Shown here piece after piece: positions 1-8,651 of a stretch of DNA of 64,000 bases. Source of the DNA: Streptomyces aureoverticillatus (lineage in GTDB: Bacteria; Actinomycetota; Actinomycetes; Streptomycetales; Streptomycetaceae). A program made the translations under genes and the position numbers. Below the pieces are notes generated by a model. The model saw nothing but the letters and a program-made list of their open reading frames with translations, did no database searches and was not told where the DNA came from. Numbering within the stretch: the first letter of the stretch is position 1; every line of letters starts with the position of its first letter. Where the stretch lies: contig NZ_BMSY01000004.1 in the NCBI RefSeq assembly GCF_014649395.1, forward strand, positions 310,001 through 374,000, given 5' to 3'.

Positions 1-1
1 G

Positions 2-40
2 AACTTCGCCGACCGGCTGGAGTTCCACCGCTCCCTGTGA
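2..40 (+). CDS. 3' end of an unidentified gene (partial)
   Basis: An open frame enters from the left edge and stops at TGA 38-40, giving a C-terminus ending in FADRLEFHRSL. Only 12 residues are visible, so no family can be assigned. Codon use (GCC, GAC, CTG, GAG) fits a real Streptomyces gene rather than a chance frame. Confidence 0.45.
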   Translation, partial: NFADRLEFHRSL

Positions 41-55
41 CCGTACGTCCATGAG

Positions 56-95
56 GTGACCGGTGTGTCCGTGAAGTGACCGGTGTGTCCGTGAG
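56..95. repeat. two tandem 20-bp repeats
   Basis: Two adjacent 20-bp copies of GTGACCGGTGTGTCCGTGAA (second copy ends in G) lie just after the stop of the first gene. A weaker half copy precedes them. No function is evident; the repeats may be a small slippage-derived minisatellite in the intergenic gap. Confidence 0.6.
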
Positions 96-209
96 AACCG
101 GCGTACTTCCCATGGAACCGGCGCACCCTCCACCGCCCGACGCGCGACACCGACTCGGCCCCGTCCACCCCATCCGTCACCCCGGCCCGCGAAAAACTAG
201 ACTCGGCGG

Positions 210-830
210 ATGGCGAAGTACTTCGACGTGCACCCCGAGAACCCGCAGCGGCGCACCATCGGCAGTGTGGCGGACAGCATCCGGTCCGGCGCGCTCATCG
301 CGTACCCGACGGACTCCTGTTACGCGCTGGGCTGCCAGTTGGGCAACCGTGACGGCATCGCGCGGATCCGCACCATCCGGAACCTGGACGACCGGCACCA
401 CTTCACGCTCGTGTGCGAGACCTTCGCGCAGTTGGGTCAGTTCGTGCACATCGACAACGACGTGTTCCGGGCGATCAAGGCGGCGACGCCCGGCAGTTAC
501 ACCTTCATCCTCCCCGCCACCAAGGAGGTGCCGCGCCAGCTGCTGCACCCGAAGAAGAAGACGGTCGGAGTCCGGATTCCCGACCATGCCGTCGCCCAGG
601 CCCTGCTCGCGGAGCTCGGTGAGCCGCTGCTCTCCAGCACCCTGCTCCTGCCCGGCGAGGACACGCCGCTGACCCAGGGCTGGGAGATCAAGGAGCGCCT
701 CGACCACGTGGTGGACGCCGTCCTCGACTCCGGCGACTGCGGCACGGAGCCGACGACGGTCATCGACTTCTCCGGCGGCGACATCGAGATCGTGCGCCAC
801 GGGGCGGGCGACACCTCGCGGTTCGAATAG
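210..830 (+). CDS. YciO/YrdC/Sua5-family protein (L-threonylcarbamoyladenylate synthase-like)
   Basis: A 206-aa protein made of a single YrdC-like domain. The start (MAKYFDVHPENPQRRTIG), the segment LIAYPTDSCYALGCQLGN and the segment YTFILPATKEVPRQLL are characteristic of the YciO branch rather than of true TsaC/Sua5. Family knowledge: YrdC/Sua5 make threonylcarbamoyl-AMP for the t6A modification of tRNAs reading ANN codons, while YciO itself has no firmly settled role. It sits alone, with about 170 bp of non-coding DNA on its left. It is more likely a YciO paralogue than the essential TsaC. Confidence 0.85.
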   Translation: MAKYFDVHPENPQRRTIGSVADSIRSGALIAYPTDSCYALGCQLGNRDGIARIRTIRNLDDRHHFTLVCETFAQLGQFVHIDNDVFRAIKAATPGSYTFILPATKEVPRQLLHPKKKTVGVRIPDHAVAQALLAELGEPLLSSTLLLPGEDTPLTQGWEIKERLDHVVDAVLDSGDCGTEPTTVIDFSGGDIEIVRHGAGDTSRFE

Positions 831-917
831 CACCGCACGCACCGGTCACCACGCACCACGCGCGCGGAACAGCGGCGGGCGGCGGGTGGGTGGGTGGGCG
901 CCGGGATTCTCCCGACC

Positions 918-2405
918 TCAGCCACCTCCACCGCCGCCGACCGGCTCCAGCTGGAGGTGGTCCAGGTTCCAGTTCTGGTACGCGTCCGCGTCCAGGGACA
1001 GCCGCAGGGTGTGCCGGCCGCGCTCCAGCGCCCGCGTCACACCGCTGTCCTGGAGGGCGAAGGCGTGGTGCCCCGTCGTGTTGGCGACGCGCGCGGCGGC
1101 GCTGGGCGCGCCGCCGTCGAAGGCGAGCCGGTAGGTCCCGGCGGGGTCGTACGGCGACGACACCCGCACCTTCACGGCGTAGCGACCGGACCGCGGCACG
1201 TCGACCGCGTACGTGAGCCATTCCGAGCCGCGCATCCAGCACACCGCCACCGCGCCGTCGTGATCGCACACGTCGACGTCCGCACCGGGTCGCCCGGGTC
1301 CGTCGCCCCGGTTTCCGGCGTCGGTGTCGTGGTACGCCACTCCCTCGCCGCCCGGGGCGTGGTCCTCGCCCTGGACGCGGACCGCGCCGGGCGGCACCGC
1401 GCCCGCCACTCCCGTGGCGAGGTAGGACTCCAACGCCTCGACGTTGTCGGTCTGGAGGATGGACGCCCCGTAGCGTCCGATGAGCGTGGCCCAGCCACGG
1501 GCCGGGGCGATCAGCGAGGCCTCGTCGGTGTACCGGGCGGCCAGGCCGTCCCGCATGCTGTTGATCCAGACCCGGCTCGTCGTCCGCAGCCGCCGCACGT
1601 ACGCGGGGTCGGCTACCGCGTCGTCGACGTCGTCGAAGACCACCTCGAAGGCGGGTGGCCGGTCGTCCCCGAACTCCGTCACGGAGGCGGCGTTGGCGTC
1701 GTCGACGAGGTGCATGTAGAGCGCCCCGGGGTGGCGGGTGCGGAACGCCCGCACCTCGGTCACCGGCGCGCGGGACTTGAACACGCCGTTGCGCACGGTG
1801 CCGGTCTTCTCCAGCACCCGCCAGACGGCCTCGCGGTGCGGCCAGGCCTGGTCGAGGTTGACGAGCCCGCGGGTCCGGGCGGCCTCCATGGCCTGGGCGA
1901 GCGTGGGCACGCGGTGGCCGGTGAGTGCCGTCTGACGGCCGCCCAGGCCCTCGCGCAGCCGCAGGGCGCTCAGTTGGGCGTAGGTGAGGTCGGCGACGCG
2001 GCCGGTGCCGTCGGTGGTGCGGTCCACGGTCGCGTCGTGCATCAGGACGGGCACGCCGTCCTTGGTCAGCCGGATGTCGGCCTCGACGATCTCGGCGCCG
2101 TCCGCGAAGGCCGCCAGCATCGCGGGGAGGCTGTTCTCGGGCGCCTCGCGCCACTGGCCCCGGTGGGCGGCGGTCATCACGCCGATGTCGGGCCCGTGGT
2201 CGAGGAAGTCGCGGTACGCCCGGTCGGCGGCCGTGTCCTCGGGCGCCCCGTGCTCCGCGGCGGACGTGCCGGGGGTGATTCCGCCGAGTGTCAGCGCACA
2301 CGCGGTGGCGGTGACGGTCAGGCGGACGGTGAGACGGCGGCGCGGGCTCGGCCGGGTGCTGCTCGGCGCGGGACGGGCAGGGTGCGGGATCTTGTGCGAG
2401 GGCAT
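918..2405 (-). CDS. secreted glycerophosphodiester phosphodiesterase with C-terminal beta-sandwich domain
   Basis: From the chosen ATG the protein has 495 aa. An arginine-rich n-region (PSPRRRLTVRLTV) and a hydrophobic stretch ending in an Ala-rich cleavage site indicate export. The GDPD barrel follows: the catalytic His lies in AAHRGQWREAPENS, and the metal-binding acidic cluster and second His lie in VEADIRLTKDGVPVLMHD. The family hydrolyses glycerophosphodiesters to sn-glycerol 3-phosphate. The last 130 or so residues (from about WLTYAVDVPRSGRYAV) look like a carbohydrate-binding or CBM6-like beta-sandwich, suggesting a cell-wall or teichoic-acid-type substrate. The frame stays open to a TTG at 2465, and an ATG at 2417 is also possible; no start has a strong ribosome binding site. 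Confidence 0.85.
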   Translation of the reverse strand: MPSHKIPHPARPAPSSTRPSPRRRLTVRLTVTATACALTLGGITPGTSAAEHGAPEDTAADRAYRDFLDHGPDIGVMTAAHRGQWREAPENSLPAMLAAFADGAEIVEADIRLTKDGVPVLMHDATVDRTTDGTGRVADLTYAQLSALRLREGLGGRQTALTGHRVPTLAQAMEAARTRGLVNLDQAWPHREAVWRVLEKTGTVRNGVFKSRAPVTEVRAFRTRHPGALYMHLVDDANAASVTEFGDDRPPAFEVVFDDVDDAVADPAYVRRLRTTSRVWINSMRDGLAARYTDEASLIAPARGWATLIGRYGASILQTDNVEALESYLATGVAGAVPPGAVRVQGEDHAPGGEGVAYHDTDAGNRGDGPGRPGADVDVCDHDGAVAVCWMRGSEWLTYAVDVPRSGRYAVKVRVSSPYDPAGTYRLAFDGGAPSAAARVANTTGHHAFALQDSGVTRALERGRHTLRLSLDADAYQNWNLDHLQLEPVGGGGGG

Positions 2406-2571
2406 GGGCGAGAGCATCGGCCAGTGGATGCCGCCCGTCCACGACCGCCCCGGCCTGTCGCGCAAACCCCCGACGCGAGATCATCGACTGTCGGCTCCGG
2501 AGCCGCGGCACTCGGCCGCGGTGTTCCGGACGCCCACTCAAGTGGACGGATTCGGATGAGGGTGCCCCGCG

Positions 2572-2901
2572 ATGGCCAGTGACTGGGAAATCGACGTACA
2601 GCTGCTGCTGGACGTCACGGACGAAGAGTGGGCAAGGCTCCAGGAGGGCATGGTCGACGCGCTGGAAGGCGAACCGCAGTACGAGATCGTGCCGACCGCC
2701 ACATCCAACGCCCCGAGCGGCGCCTTCTTCTCCGTCGGCGCCACCTTGCAGGTCTTCGCCGAGACGCCCGGCGAAGCGGCGGACACCGCTGTCGCCGTGA
2801 CACGCCGGGCCCTGCGGTCCGCCGGCGGACGCGCGGACAGCGGCGTCGCCGAGATCAACATCCGCCAAGGCGGCGTGGACCCACGACTTTTGGGCCACTG
2901 A
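2572..2901 (+). CDS. small hypothetical protein
   Basis: A 109-aa soluble acidic protein beginning MASDWEIDVQLLLDVTDEEW. It has no signal peptide or membrane segment. The alternation DVQLLLDV, ATLQVFAETPGEAADTAVAV suggests a small alpha/beta fold. I do not recognise a characterised family; similar short proteins are common in streptomycetes. It lies upstream of the YbdK-like ligase on the same strand (81-bp gap), so co-transcription is possible but not shown. Confidence 0.65.
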   Translation: MASDWEIDVQLLLDVTDEEWARLQEGMVDALEGEPQYEIVPTATSNAPSGAFFSVGATLQVFAETPGEAADTAVAVTRRALRSAGGRADSGVAEINIRQGGVDPRLLGH

Positions 2902-2982
2902 CGTCGCAACAAGGCCCCTTTCCGGCCGGGCCTCTTCCTTTCCGGCGGGGCCGCCGCGCCCCCTCGTGAGAAGCTCGCGCTC

Positions 2983-4095
2983 ATGCGAAGTGACGGACAT
3001 CTGACGATCGGGGTGGAGGAGGAGTACCTCATCGTCGACCCCGCGTCGCGCGCTGTGCGTTCGTGTGCCGATGCCGTGGCCTCGGCGGCCGCCAAGCGGC
3101 TGGGCGAGGAACGGGTCGGCGACGAGATCACCCGCTTCCAGGTCGAGGCGAGGACCCGGCCGCACACCACCCTCGGTCAACTCGCCGAAGAAGTACGGGA
3201 GATGCGCCGGGCCGTCGCCGGCGCCGCCGCGCAGCAGGGGCTGGCCGTGGTCTCGTCCGGTTCGCCGGTGCTCGGGGACGTACTGCCGCTGCCGGTCACT
3301 CCCGAGCCACGGTATGCCCGCAGCCTGGAGGAGTTCCGGGCCCTCGACGACGAGCAGTGCGCGGGCGCCTGCCACGTCCACATCGGCCTCGCGGACCGCG
3401 CCCTCGCCGTGCAGGTGAGCAACCACCTGCGGCCCTGGCTCCCGGTGCTCGTCTCCCTCACGGCCAACTCCCCCTACTGGGCCGGGCGCGACACCGGCTA
3501 CGCGAGCTGGCGCACCCTGTCCTGGGCGCGCTGGCCGGTGGCCGGGCCGCCGCCCTACTTCGAGTCCGTCGCGCACTTCGAGGAGCTGGTGGGCCGGTTG
3601 CACGCCTCCGGGGCGGTCATGGACCCGGGTGGGCTCTACTGGGACGTTCGTCCTTCGGCACACGTCCCGACCCTGGAGGTACGGGTGGCGGACGCACTGA
3701 TGACCGCCGACGAGACAGTGGTGTACGCGGCGCTGGTCCGGGCCTTGGTGGAGACCGCGCTGCGTGATGTGGCGGCCGGAGAGCGGGCGCCCGATCCGGC
3801 GCCGGAGGTGCTGCGCGCGGCATACTGGCGGGCCGCCCGCGACGGGCTGGGCGGCCACGGCTTCGACGTGCGCTCCGCTCGCCTGCGGCCGGCCGGGGCG
3901 CTGGCCGACCTGCTGTACGCCCACGTCCGCCCGGCACTGGAGCGGAGCGGGGACCCGACGAACGTACGAGGAGCGTGGGCACGGCTGCTGAGCCACGGGA
4001 CGGGGGCGCACCGGCAACGGTCCGCCCACCGCCGCCGGGCCCGCCTCGAGGATGTCGTCGACGATCTGATCGCCGCGGTCACCGCTCAGCCGTGA
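2983..4095 (+). CDS. YbdK-type carboxylate-amine ligase (glutamate-cysteine ligase family 2)
   Basis: A 370-aa protein with the GCS2 family signature at the N-terminus (LTIGVEEEYLIVDP), followed by the metal/ATP-binding region with CAGACHVHIGLADR. The length matches the YbdK family. Family knowledge: these enzymes catalyse weak ATP-dependent gamma-glutamyl ligation in vitro; since actinomycetes use mycothiol, the physiological substrate is unlikely to be glutathione synthesis. The start is the first ATG after a pyrimidine-rich gap. Product family is certain; substrate is not. Confidence 0.88.
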   Translation: MRSDGHLTIGVEEEYLIVDPASRAVRSCADAVASAAAKRLGEERVGDEITRFQVEARTRPHTTLGQLAEEVREMRRAVAGAAAQQGLAVVSSGSPVLGDVLPLPVTPEPRYARSLEEFRALDDEQCAGACHVHIGLADRALAVQVSNHLRPWLPVLVSLTANSPYWAGRDTGYASWRTLSWARWPVAGPPPYFESVAHFEELVGRLHASGAVMDPGGLYWDVRPSAHVPTLEVRVADALMTADETVVYAALVRALVETALRDVAAGERAPDPAPEVLRAAYWRAARDGLGGHGFDVRSARLRPAGALADLLYAHVRPALERSGDPTNVRGAWARLLSHGTGAHRQRSAHRRRARLEDVVDDLIAAVTAQP

Positions 4096-4129
4096 ATCCC
4101 CCGCACGGCGCCGGTGCCGGGGCTCGGCG

Positions 4130-4723
4130 TCACTTCCCTCCGCCGGCCTCGCGGGCCGCGCGCTCCAGTCGCCCCCGATAGTCGTCCCACCACGCCGCGT
4201 CACCGGGCGGCATGTTGTCGTTGCCCTTGTTCATGCCCACGGCGCCGTCCAGGAGTTCCCGGACGATGTCGGCGTGCCCGGCGTGCCGGTGCGTATCGGC
4301 GATCACGCGCACGACGGCGTGATGCAACGTCACCTCGGCCCTGTCGGCGGGCCACCACGGCACGCGGCCGATGGTGTCCAGCGGCAGCGCGTCGATCGTC
4401 GCGTCCGCGTGCGCCCACGCCCTGCGGTAGAGCTCGACCATGTACGCACGCGGCTCGTCGGCGGTGACCCACATGTCGGCGTTGGGTTCGGCGCCGTCCT
4501 CGAGCCAGGGCAGCGGCTCGCCGGACGGCCGTCCGAAGGTGTCGCCCAGGTAGCCCAGCTCGACGCTCGCCACGTGTTTCACCAGGCCCAGGAGGTTGGT
4601 GCCGGTCGGTGTCAGGGGGCGGCGGATGTCGTACTCCGAGAGTCCTTCGAGCTTCCACATCAGGGCGTCGCGGGCGGACTGAAGGTAGAAGTGGAGGTCG
4701 GCTTTGGGGTCGGATGGATTCAT
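4130..4723 (-). CDS. DinB-family (DUF664) metal-binding protein
   Basis: A 197-aa DinB-like four-helix protein. Three His in the usual spacing are visible: VKHVASVELGYL near residue 48, then TLHHAVVRVIADTHRHAGHAD near residues 128-148. These form the divalent-metal site of the DinB/YfiT superfamily, which includes mycothiol- and bacillithiol-dependent transferases. The frame is open to 4795, but the ATG at 4723 (MNPSDPKADLHFYLQ) fits the family start. It converges on the YbdK-like gene and is probably a single transcription unit. Confidence 0.85.
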   Translation of the reverse strand: MNPSDPKADLHFYLQSARDALMWKLEGLSEYDIRRPLTPTGTNLLGLVKHVASVELGYLGDTFGRPSGEPLPWLEDGAEPNADMWVTADEPRAYMVELYRRAWAHADATIDALPLDTIGRVPWWPADRAEVTLHHAVVRVIADTHRHAGHADIVRELLDGAVGMNKGNDNMPPGDAAWWDDYRGRLERAAREAGGGK

Positions 4724-4786
4724 GGGGCCAGTCTGCAGTTCGTGGAGTCGGTGGGGCTGGGGGGGTGCCCGCTCTTCTGCTGCGGA

Positions 4787-4892
4787 GGACGTCACCCAGC
4801 GGTCAGAGGCCAGGGGTCAGAAGCCGACAGACGTCGCCCAACGGACGTCACCCGGCGGTCGGGGCCGACGGACGTCGCCCGGCGATCACAGG
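4787..4892. repeat. degenerate repeats of a GACGTC-CCC-CGGTC unit
   Basis: Four imperfect copies of a unit resembling GGACGTCACCCGGCGGTC start near 4787, 4828, 4843 and 4870. Spacing is irregular. They fill the gap between the DinB gene and the TOPRIM gene and run a few bases into the latter's stop codon. They look like a decaying minisatellite; the GACGTC cores are palindromic, so a binding role cannot be excluded. Confidence 0.5.
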
Positions 4893-5503
4893 TCGGCGAG
4901 CAGGGCATCGAGTGGGGCGGGGACGCGGTCCGGGTCGAGGGCCTCGACGAGGACGTGGCCGTAGCGGATCTTGCGCCCCTTCTTCGTGCCGAGGAAGCGC
5001 CGCAACTGCTGCTGTGGGGGGCGGCCCTGTTGGGCGGGCTGGCGCAGGAAGGTCTCCAGGGCGCGCAGGTCGCCCTCCGCGCGGATGAGCTCCTCCACCC
5101 GTCGCACGCCCAGCGCGCGGATGAGCTCGTCCTCCAGATCCGCCGCGCAGACGAAGAACCCGTGTTCCGCCAGGCCGGCGCGCTCCCAGCCGCGGGCGTA
5201 GTAGCGACGCTCCGCCTCGTCGCACAGTCCCGTGAGGCGCAGGCCGAGGCCGGTCGGCCCGAGGAGACCGGCGAAGCGGCCGACGCTCATGGCGCCGCCC
5301 ATCGGCAGGACGCAGACGCCTTCCGCTTCCAGGTCCCGGTGGCGACTCACGGCCAGCGCGTCGACCGCCGCGGCGTCGCTCGGCCCTTCGAGCAGGACGA
5401 CTGCCCGGACGGGCAGCCGCGCGGCCAGCTCGCGCGCGGGGTCGCCGGGGCCACCGGCCGCCCACGCCGCGACCGCTTCCCGGAACGACTCCATGTCAGC
5501 CAT
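4886..5503 (-). CDS. TOPRIM-domain protein (OLD-nuclease-like)
   Basis: A 205-aa protein whose central part is a TOPRIM fold: the Glu motif is in VVLLEGPSDAAAVDAL near residue 38 and the acidic DxxD-type motif in FVCAADLEDELIRALG near residue 120. Family knowledge: stand-alone TOPRIM proteins resemble the nuclease half of OLD-family ATP-dependent endonucleases but lack the ATPase. The ATG at 5503 (MADMESFREAV) has GGAG about 9 nt upstream; an ATG at 5494 is an alternative. Function is unknown, perhaps a DNA or RNA phosphotransfer activity. Confidence 0.8.
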   Translation of the reverse strand: MADMESFREAVAAWAAGGPGDPARELAARLPVRAVVLLEGPSDAAAVDALAVSRHRDLEAEGVCVLPMGGAMSVGRFAGLLGPTGLGLRLTGLCDEAERRYYARGWERAGLAEHGFFVCAADLEDELIRALGVRRVEELIRAEGDLRALETFLRQPAQQGRPPQQQLRRFLGTKKGRKIRYGHVLVEALDPDRVPAPLDALLADL

Positions 5504-5620
5504 GAGAGGAGTCTCCGCCCTTTCCGGCCACCAGGGTAGGGAATTTCCGCCAGGCCGTCCGCGGAGCGACGCGGGGAACATCCGGCGGCGCGGTCGCGTG
5601 CGCTGTGGGAACGTGTCGCC

Positions 5621-6193
5621 ATGGTCATCGAAGTTCGTCCGGCCTCGGCTTTCGAGGACGTCCGCGCCGTGCTCGGCCCGAAGTCGCCCGGAGCCAACGT
5701 CTGCTGGTGCCTGAGCTACCGGATCCCGTCCAGACTCAACAACGAGCTGCGCGGGCCGGCCCGCGGTGAGTACGTCGCCGAGCTGTGCCGTGGGCAACTC
5801 CCTCCGGGGGTGCTCGCCTACGACGGCGACGAGCCTGTCGGCTGGGCCGCCGTGGCGCCGCGCGCGGACACCTCCTTCGCTCGCAACCGCAAGATCCCGC
5901 ACGTCGACGACCTGCCGGTCTGGTCGCTGTGGTGCGTCCGCGTACGCCCCGGCCACCGGAAGAAGGGGATCTCGCACGCCCTCATCGCCGGCGCGGTCGC
6001 CTTCGCCCGCGCGCACGGCGCGCCCGCGATCGAGGCGTACCCCCTCGACAACGGTGACGCCCGGGTCGACCTGACGATGGCGTACGCCGGGCTCCGCAAG
6101 AACTTCGAACGCGCCGGCTTCACCCACGCCGCCGACACCACGTCAGTCCTGGCCGGCCATCCCCGGATCCTCATGCGCCTCGACCTCCGCTGA
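5621..6193 (+). CDS. GNAT-family N-acetyltransferase
   Basis: A 190-aa single-domain GNAT. The acetyl-CoA pyrophosphate loop is visible as WCVRVRPGHRKKGISHALI near residue 107, preceded by the beta4 strand and followed by AYPLDNGDARVDLTMAYAGL and KNFERAGFTHAA, the usual C-terminal beta-alpha end. The N-terminal segment GANVCWCLSYRIP is Cys/Trp rich, as in a streptomycete GNAT subgroup. It is divergent from the TOPRIM gene with a 117-bp shared promoter region. The acceptor substrate is unknown. Confidence 0.88.
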   Translation: MVIEVRPASAFEDVRAVLGPKSPGANVCWCLSYRIPSRLNNELRGPARGEYVAELCRGQLPPGVLAYDGDEPVGWAAVAPRADTSFARNRKIPHVDDLPVWSLWCVRVRPGHRKKGISHALIAGAVAFARAHGAPAIEAYPLDNGDARVDLTMAYAGLRKNFERAGFTHAADTTSVLAGHPRILMRLDLR

Positions 6194-6634
6194 CGGCCTG
6201 TCGCCGACACCGCATCAGAAGAAGGTCTCCCCGCGCGCGTCGTGCAGTGGCCCCCGGTGGCACGCCGGGGCCACTCGGGGCAGCGGGCGCGCCTGCTCCC
6301 CACCTCTTCCGTATCGTCATGCGCAAAGCGAAGCAGGGGGCATGTGATCAGCTCAAATCCTCACGGCAAAAATGTCGGCCGCGGATCCAATACTTCACGA
6401 ACTGCAAGGGGGTACGAGGCCGTCGGGGCATGAGGCTCTAGCTCCTGATGACTCATGTGCCGTCAAGACTGATCGCAATGACATCCAGTGGGGCTCGTGG
6501 TGCTGAAGTGGCGGCTATTCCCATTGCAGTGTCGTTTCCTCGACTTGAGATGTGACCGCTTCGCGCACACTGCGCCGACCGCGTAAGCCAGAGCGTTATG
6601 CTTGGCGCGCTCGCCAGTCACCTCGGGGGGAATC
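6194..6634. other. gene-poor 440-bp gap at the left edge of the accessory island
   Basis: No convincing gene, RNA or repeat is visible. The base composition drops noticeably here (runs such as CTCACGGCAAAAATGTCGG), unlike the flanking core genes, which marks the beginning of an island of looser composition extending to about 14.5 kb. Short open frames are present but lack ribosome binding sites and codon bias. Confidence 0.5.
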
Positions 6635-7324
6635 ATGAGCAGTCCGTCCAGCGGGGCATCACAGGACCCTCCAGACGGAAATCAAGGCAATTGGTTTAGC
6701 CGCCACTCCACTCCACTGATTGGTGCGGCTGGGGTGATTTCGGCGGCAGTAATTGCGCTCATAGGGGTCCTGCTCACCACAAACCCTTCGGAGGACTCCG
6801 CCTCTGCGAAGGGCTCCGGGCCTGGGCCATCGGCATCGACCGACGGTCAGGAGCGGCCGACCACGCCCACCAGCGAGCCACCTACCACCACCGAACCACG
6901 AACTCCGCCGAAGTCTCCAGCAGCACAGGCGCGTTGGAAGGGGGTCGCAACCCTCCCCCTTTCCACCAACCAAAATTCGGACGAAGGGGCAGAACTCGAC
7001 GGCAGCAATCCGGGGCAACTCGTCGGCGTAGGGGACGACTTGCGAGGCGATTACAGCACTTCGGCGTCAATCATGGTCATGAGCGGCCATGTCGCGGAAA
7101 CGTCTGGTGATGTCGACAGTCTTGAGCGAGCTACGTGTGAGCGGAAGCTCTCGACCGGCGTGGCGAACAAACCCCAATGGGTCAGCATTTACCGCGGTAA
7201 CGAAGTTGGCGGAACCTACTGCATGACCACCACTGAAGGGCACTTGGCGGCATTCACGATCGTTTCAGCCGAACAGCTCCCGCTGCCCGATTCAGTGACC
7301 GTCCAGGTGGCTCTGTGGGATTGA
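6635..7324 (+). CDS. membrane-anchored hypothetical protein with Thr/Pro-rich linker
   Basis: A 229-aa protein. The ATG at 6635 (MSSPSSGASQDPPDG) follows a good GGGGGGA site, so it is preferred over the frame's earlier start at 6602. A single hydrophobic segment (STPLIGAAGVISAAVIALIGVLLTT) spans about residues 26-50, followed by a Ser/Thr/Pro-rich linker to about residue 100 and a globular C-terminal part with two Cys (ATCERK, GTYCMTTT) that could form a disulfide. It is probably a type II membrane protein with an extracytoplasmic domain of unknown function. Codon use is less GC-biased than in neighbouring core genes. Confidence 0.7.
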   Translation: MSSPSSGASQDPPDGNQGNWFSRHSTPLIGAAGVISAAVIALIGVLLTTNPSEDSASAKGSGPGPSASTDGQERPTTPTSEPPTTTEPRTPPKSPAAQARWKGVATLPLSTNQNSDEGAELDGSNPGQLVGVGDDLRGDYSTSASIMVMSGHVAETSGDVDSLERATCERKLSTGVANKPQWVSIYRGNEVGGTYCMTTTEGHLAAFTIVSAEQLPLPDSVTVQVALWD

Positions 7325-7422
7325 GGCCATAACTCCACGTCCTGGTACTCCAGCTGTAGATCGTGATCTTGCTGGTCGAGGGCGGTCAGGGAACGTGTAC
7401 GGCCACCGGCGATCATCGGTGT

Positions 7423-8057
7423 GTGAAGACAGAAGATCAGGCGGTGGCCGCAGGTCACCGCATAGGTCCTGCCCGCCGGCAGGGCATGTCCGAGGCCCTG
7501 ATGGGCCGCATCGCGGGGCGCTTTGCCCGGGTGGAATCGCGGTGCCGGGCACGGCAGTTCGTCCTCGGGCTGATGTCGGACCTGCCGCGCAAGTGCTGCT
7601 GGACGCTTGCCGAGCACTCCTGGATCCAGGACCTGGCCCGCTGCCAGGCCGCCGGAATTCCTGGCACCGTGGGCTTCGCCACGAAGCCCCAACTCGCCGC
7701 ACGCATGATCGGCCGCGCACTGGACGCCGGAGTTACCGTCTCCTGGGTGGCCGGCGACGAGGCTTACGGGCGCAACCCGCACCTGCGGACCGCGTGGGAG
7801 CAACGGCAGCTCGGCTACATCCTCGCCGTCGCGCCTGCGACCGCCAGATCACCACCCGGGCGGGCAGGTCCCGCGCCGATTCCCTGGTCAAGAAGCTTCC
7901 GAAGCGAGCCCGGCAGAAGCTGTCCGCGGGAGCTGCAGCTAAAGGCCACTGCATTTACGACTGGGCACACCGGCCGCACTGGTCGATCTGGCGCCGTCGC
8001 CACCAAGCCCGCGCCCGTGCAAGCCACTACCACCGCCAAGCGACCCTCCAACCATGA
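7423..8057 (+). pseudogene. decayed IS701-type transposase remnant
   Basis: The frame from 7423 carries recognisable transposase sequence (ALMGRIAGRFARVESR, then GFATKPQLAARMIGRALDAG and VAGDEAYGRNPHLRTAWEQR). About 100 residues expected after CWTLAEH, including the first catalytic Asp, are missing: near 7620 the sequence jumps directly to SWIQDLARCQAAGIP. Near 7831-7836 an indel moves homology into the other frame, which continues ITTRAGRSRADSLVKKLPKR to KGHCIYDWA and then degrades to a stop at 8055-8057. It is therefore non-functional. No clear terminal inverted repeats were found. Confidence 0.8.
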
Positions 8058-8141
8058 AGACCGCATGCCGGCCAGCCCGCTGCCGAGGCACTCAGCGCTC
8101 GATCCGCGCCGGGCACCCACCGGGCCAGGAAGAATACTCAC

Positions 8142-8471
8142 ATGATCACTTGTCATTTGCGCTACGAGATCGACCCCAGCCAGACTGCCGCGTTCGAGAC
8201 GTACGTGACGGGGTGGATCCCCATCGTCACCCGCTTCGGCGGCACGCACCACGGCTGCTTCTTGCCGCACGAAGGAGCCAACGACATCGCCTACGCCCTG
8301 TTCTCCTTCCCCAGCCTGGCTGCCTACGAGGACTACCGTGCTGCCATCCGGCACGATCCGGAGGCTCAGCAGCTCTGGCAGCTCAGCAAGGAGACCCGCT
8401 GCATCCACCGCTTCGACCGGACCTTCCTCCGCCCGGCAATGCAGCCGTCAGGCGGCGTTGAGACCTCATAA
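8142..8471 (+). CDS. NIPSNAP-family protein
   Basis: A 109-aa protein consisting of one NIPSNAP/dimeric alpha-beta barrel domain: it begins MITCHLRYEIDPSQTAAFET, has the RFGGTHHGCFLPHEG and ALFSFPSLAAYEDYRAAIR strands and ends FDRTFLRP. Family knowledge: bacterial NIPSNAPs are small ferredoxin-like dimers of uncertain function, often near catabolic genes. A GGAAG site precedes the ATG. It lies directly after the transposase remnant and is followed by a strong hairpin terminator. Confidence 0.88.
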   Translation: MITCHLRYEIDPSQTAAFETYVTGWIPIVTRFGGTHHGCFLPHEGANDIAYALFSFPSLAAYEDYRAAIRHDPEAQQLWQLSKETRCIHRFDRTFLRPAMQPSGGVETS

Positions 8472-8484
8472 CCCGCCCGGAGAC

Positions 8485-8521
8485 GGGGGCCCCTGACCGG
8501 CACTGTTCGGCAGGGGCCCCC
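8485..8521 (+). terminator. hairpin terminator after the NIPSNAP gene
   Basis: An 11-bp perfect stem, GGGGGCCCCTG pairing with CAGGGGCCCCC, with a 15-nt loop, 14 nt after the NIPSNAP stop. There is no long U tract, as is usual for Streptomyces terminators. Confidence 0.75.
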
Positions 8522-8651
8522 GGCTCCCTGGCGTCATCTCCTCCACGCCACTCCACGACCACGAAGATCACGATGAGGGCTGGAACACGTTGCCACTTCA
8601 ACGGTTCGAAGGAAGGCAAAGGGTGGATTAGCCGGCCTGTCGGGGGACGAG

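Noticed and set aside
760..4203. 1147-codon open frame on the minus strand
   Set aside because: It lies opposite or out of frame to the GDPD, YbdK and small-protein genes and encodes Arg/Pro/Gly-rich low-complexity sequence; a GC-rich shadow.
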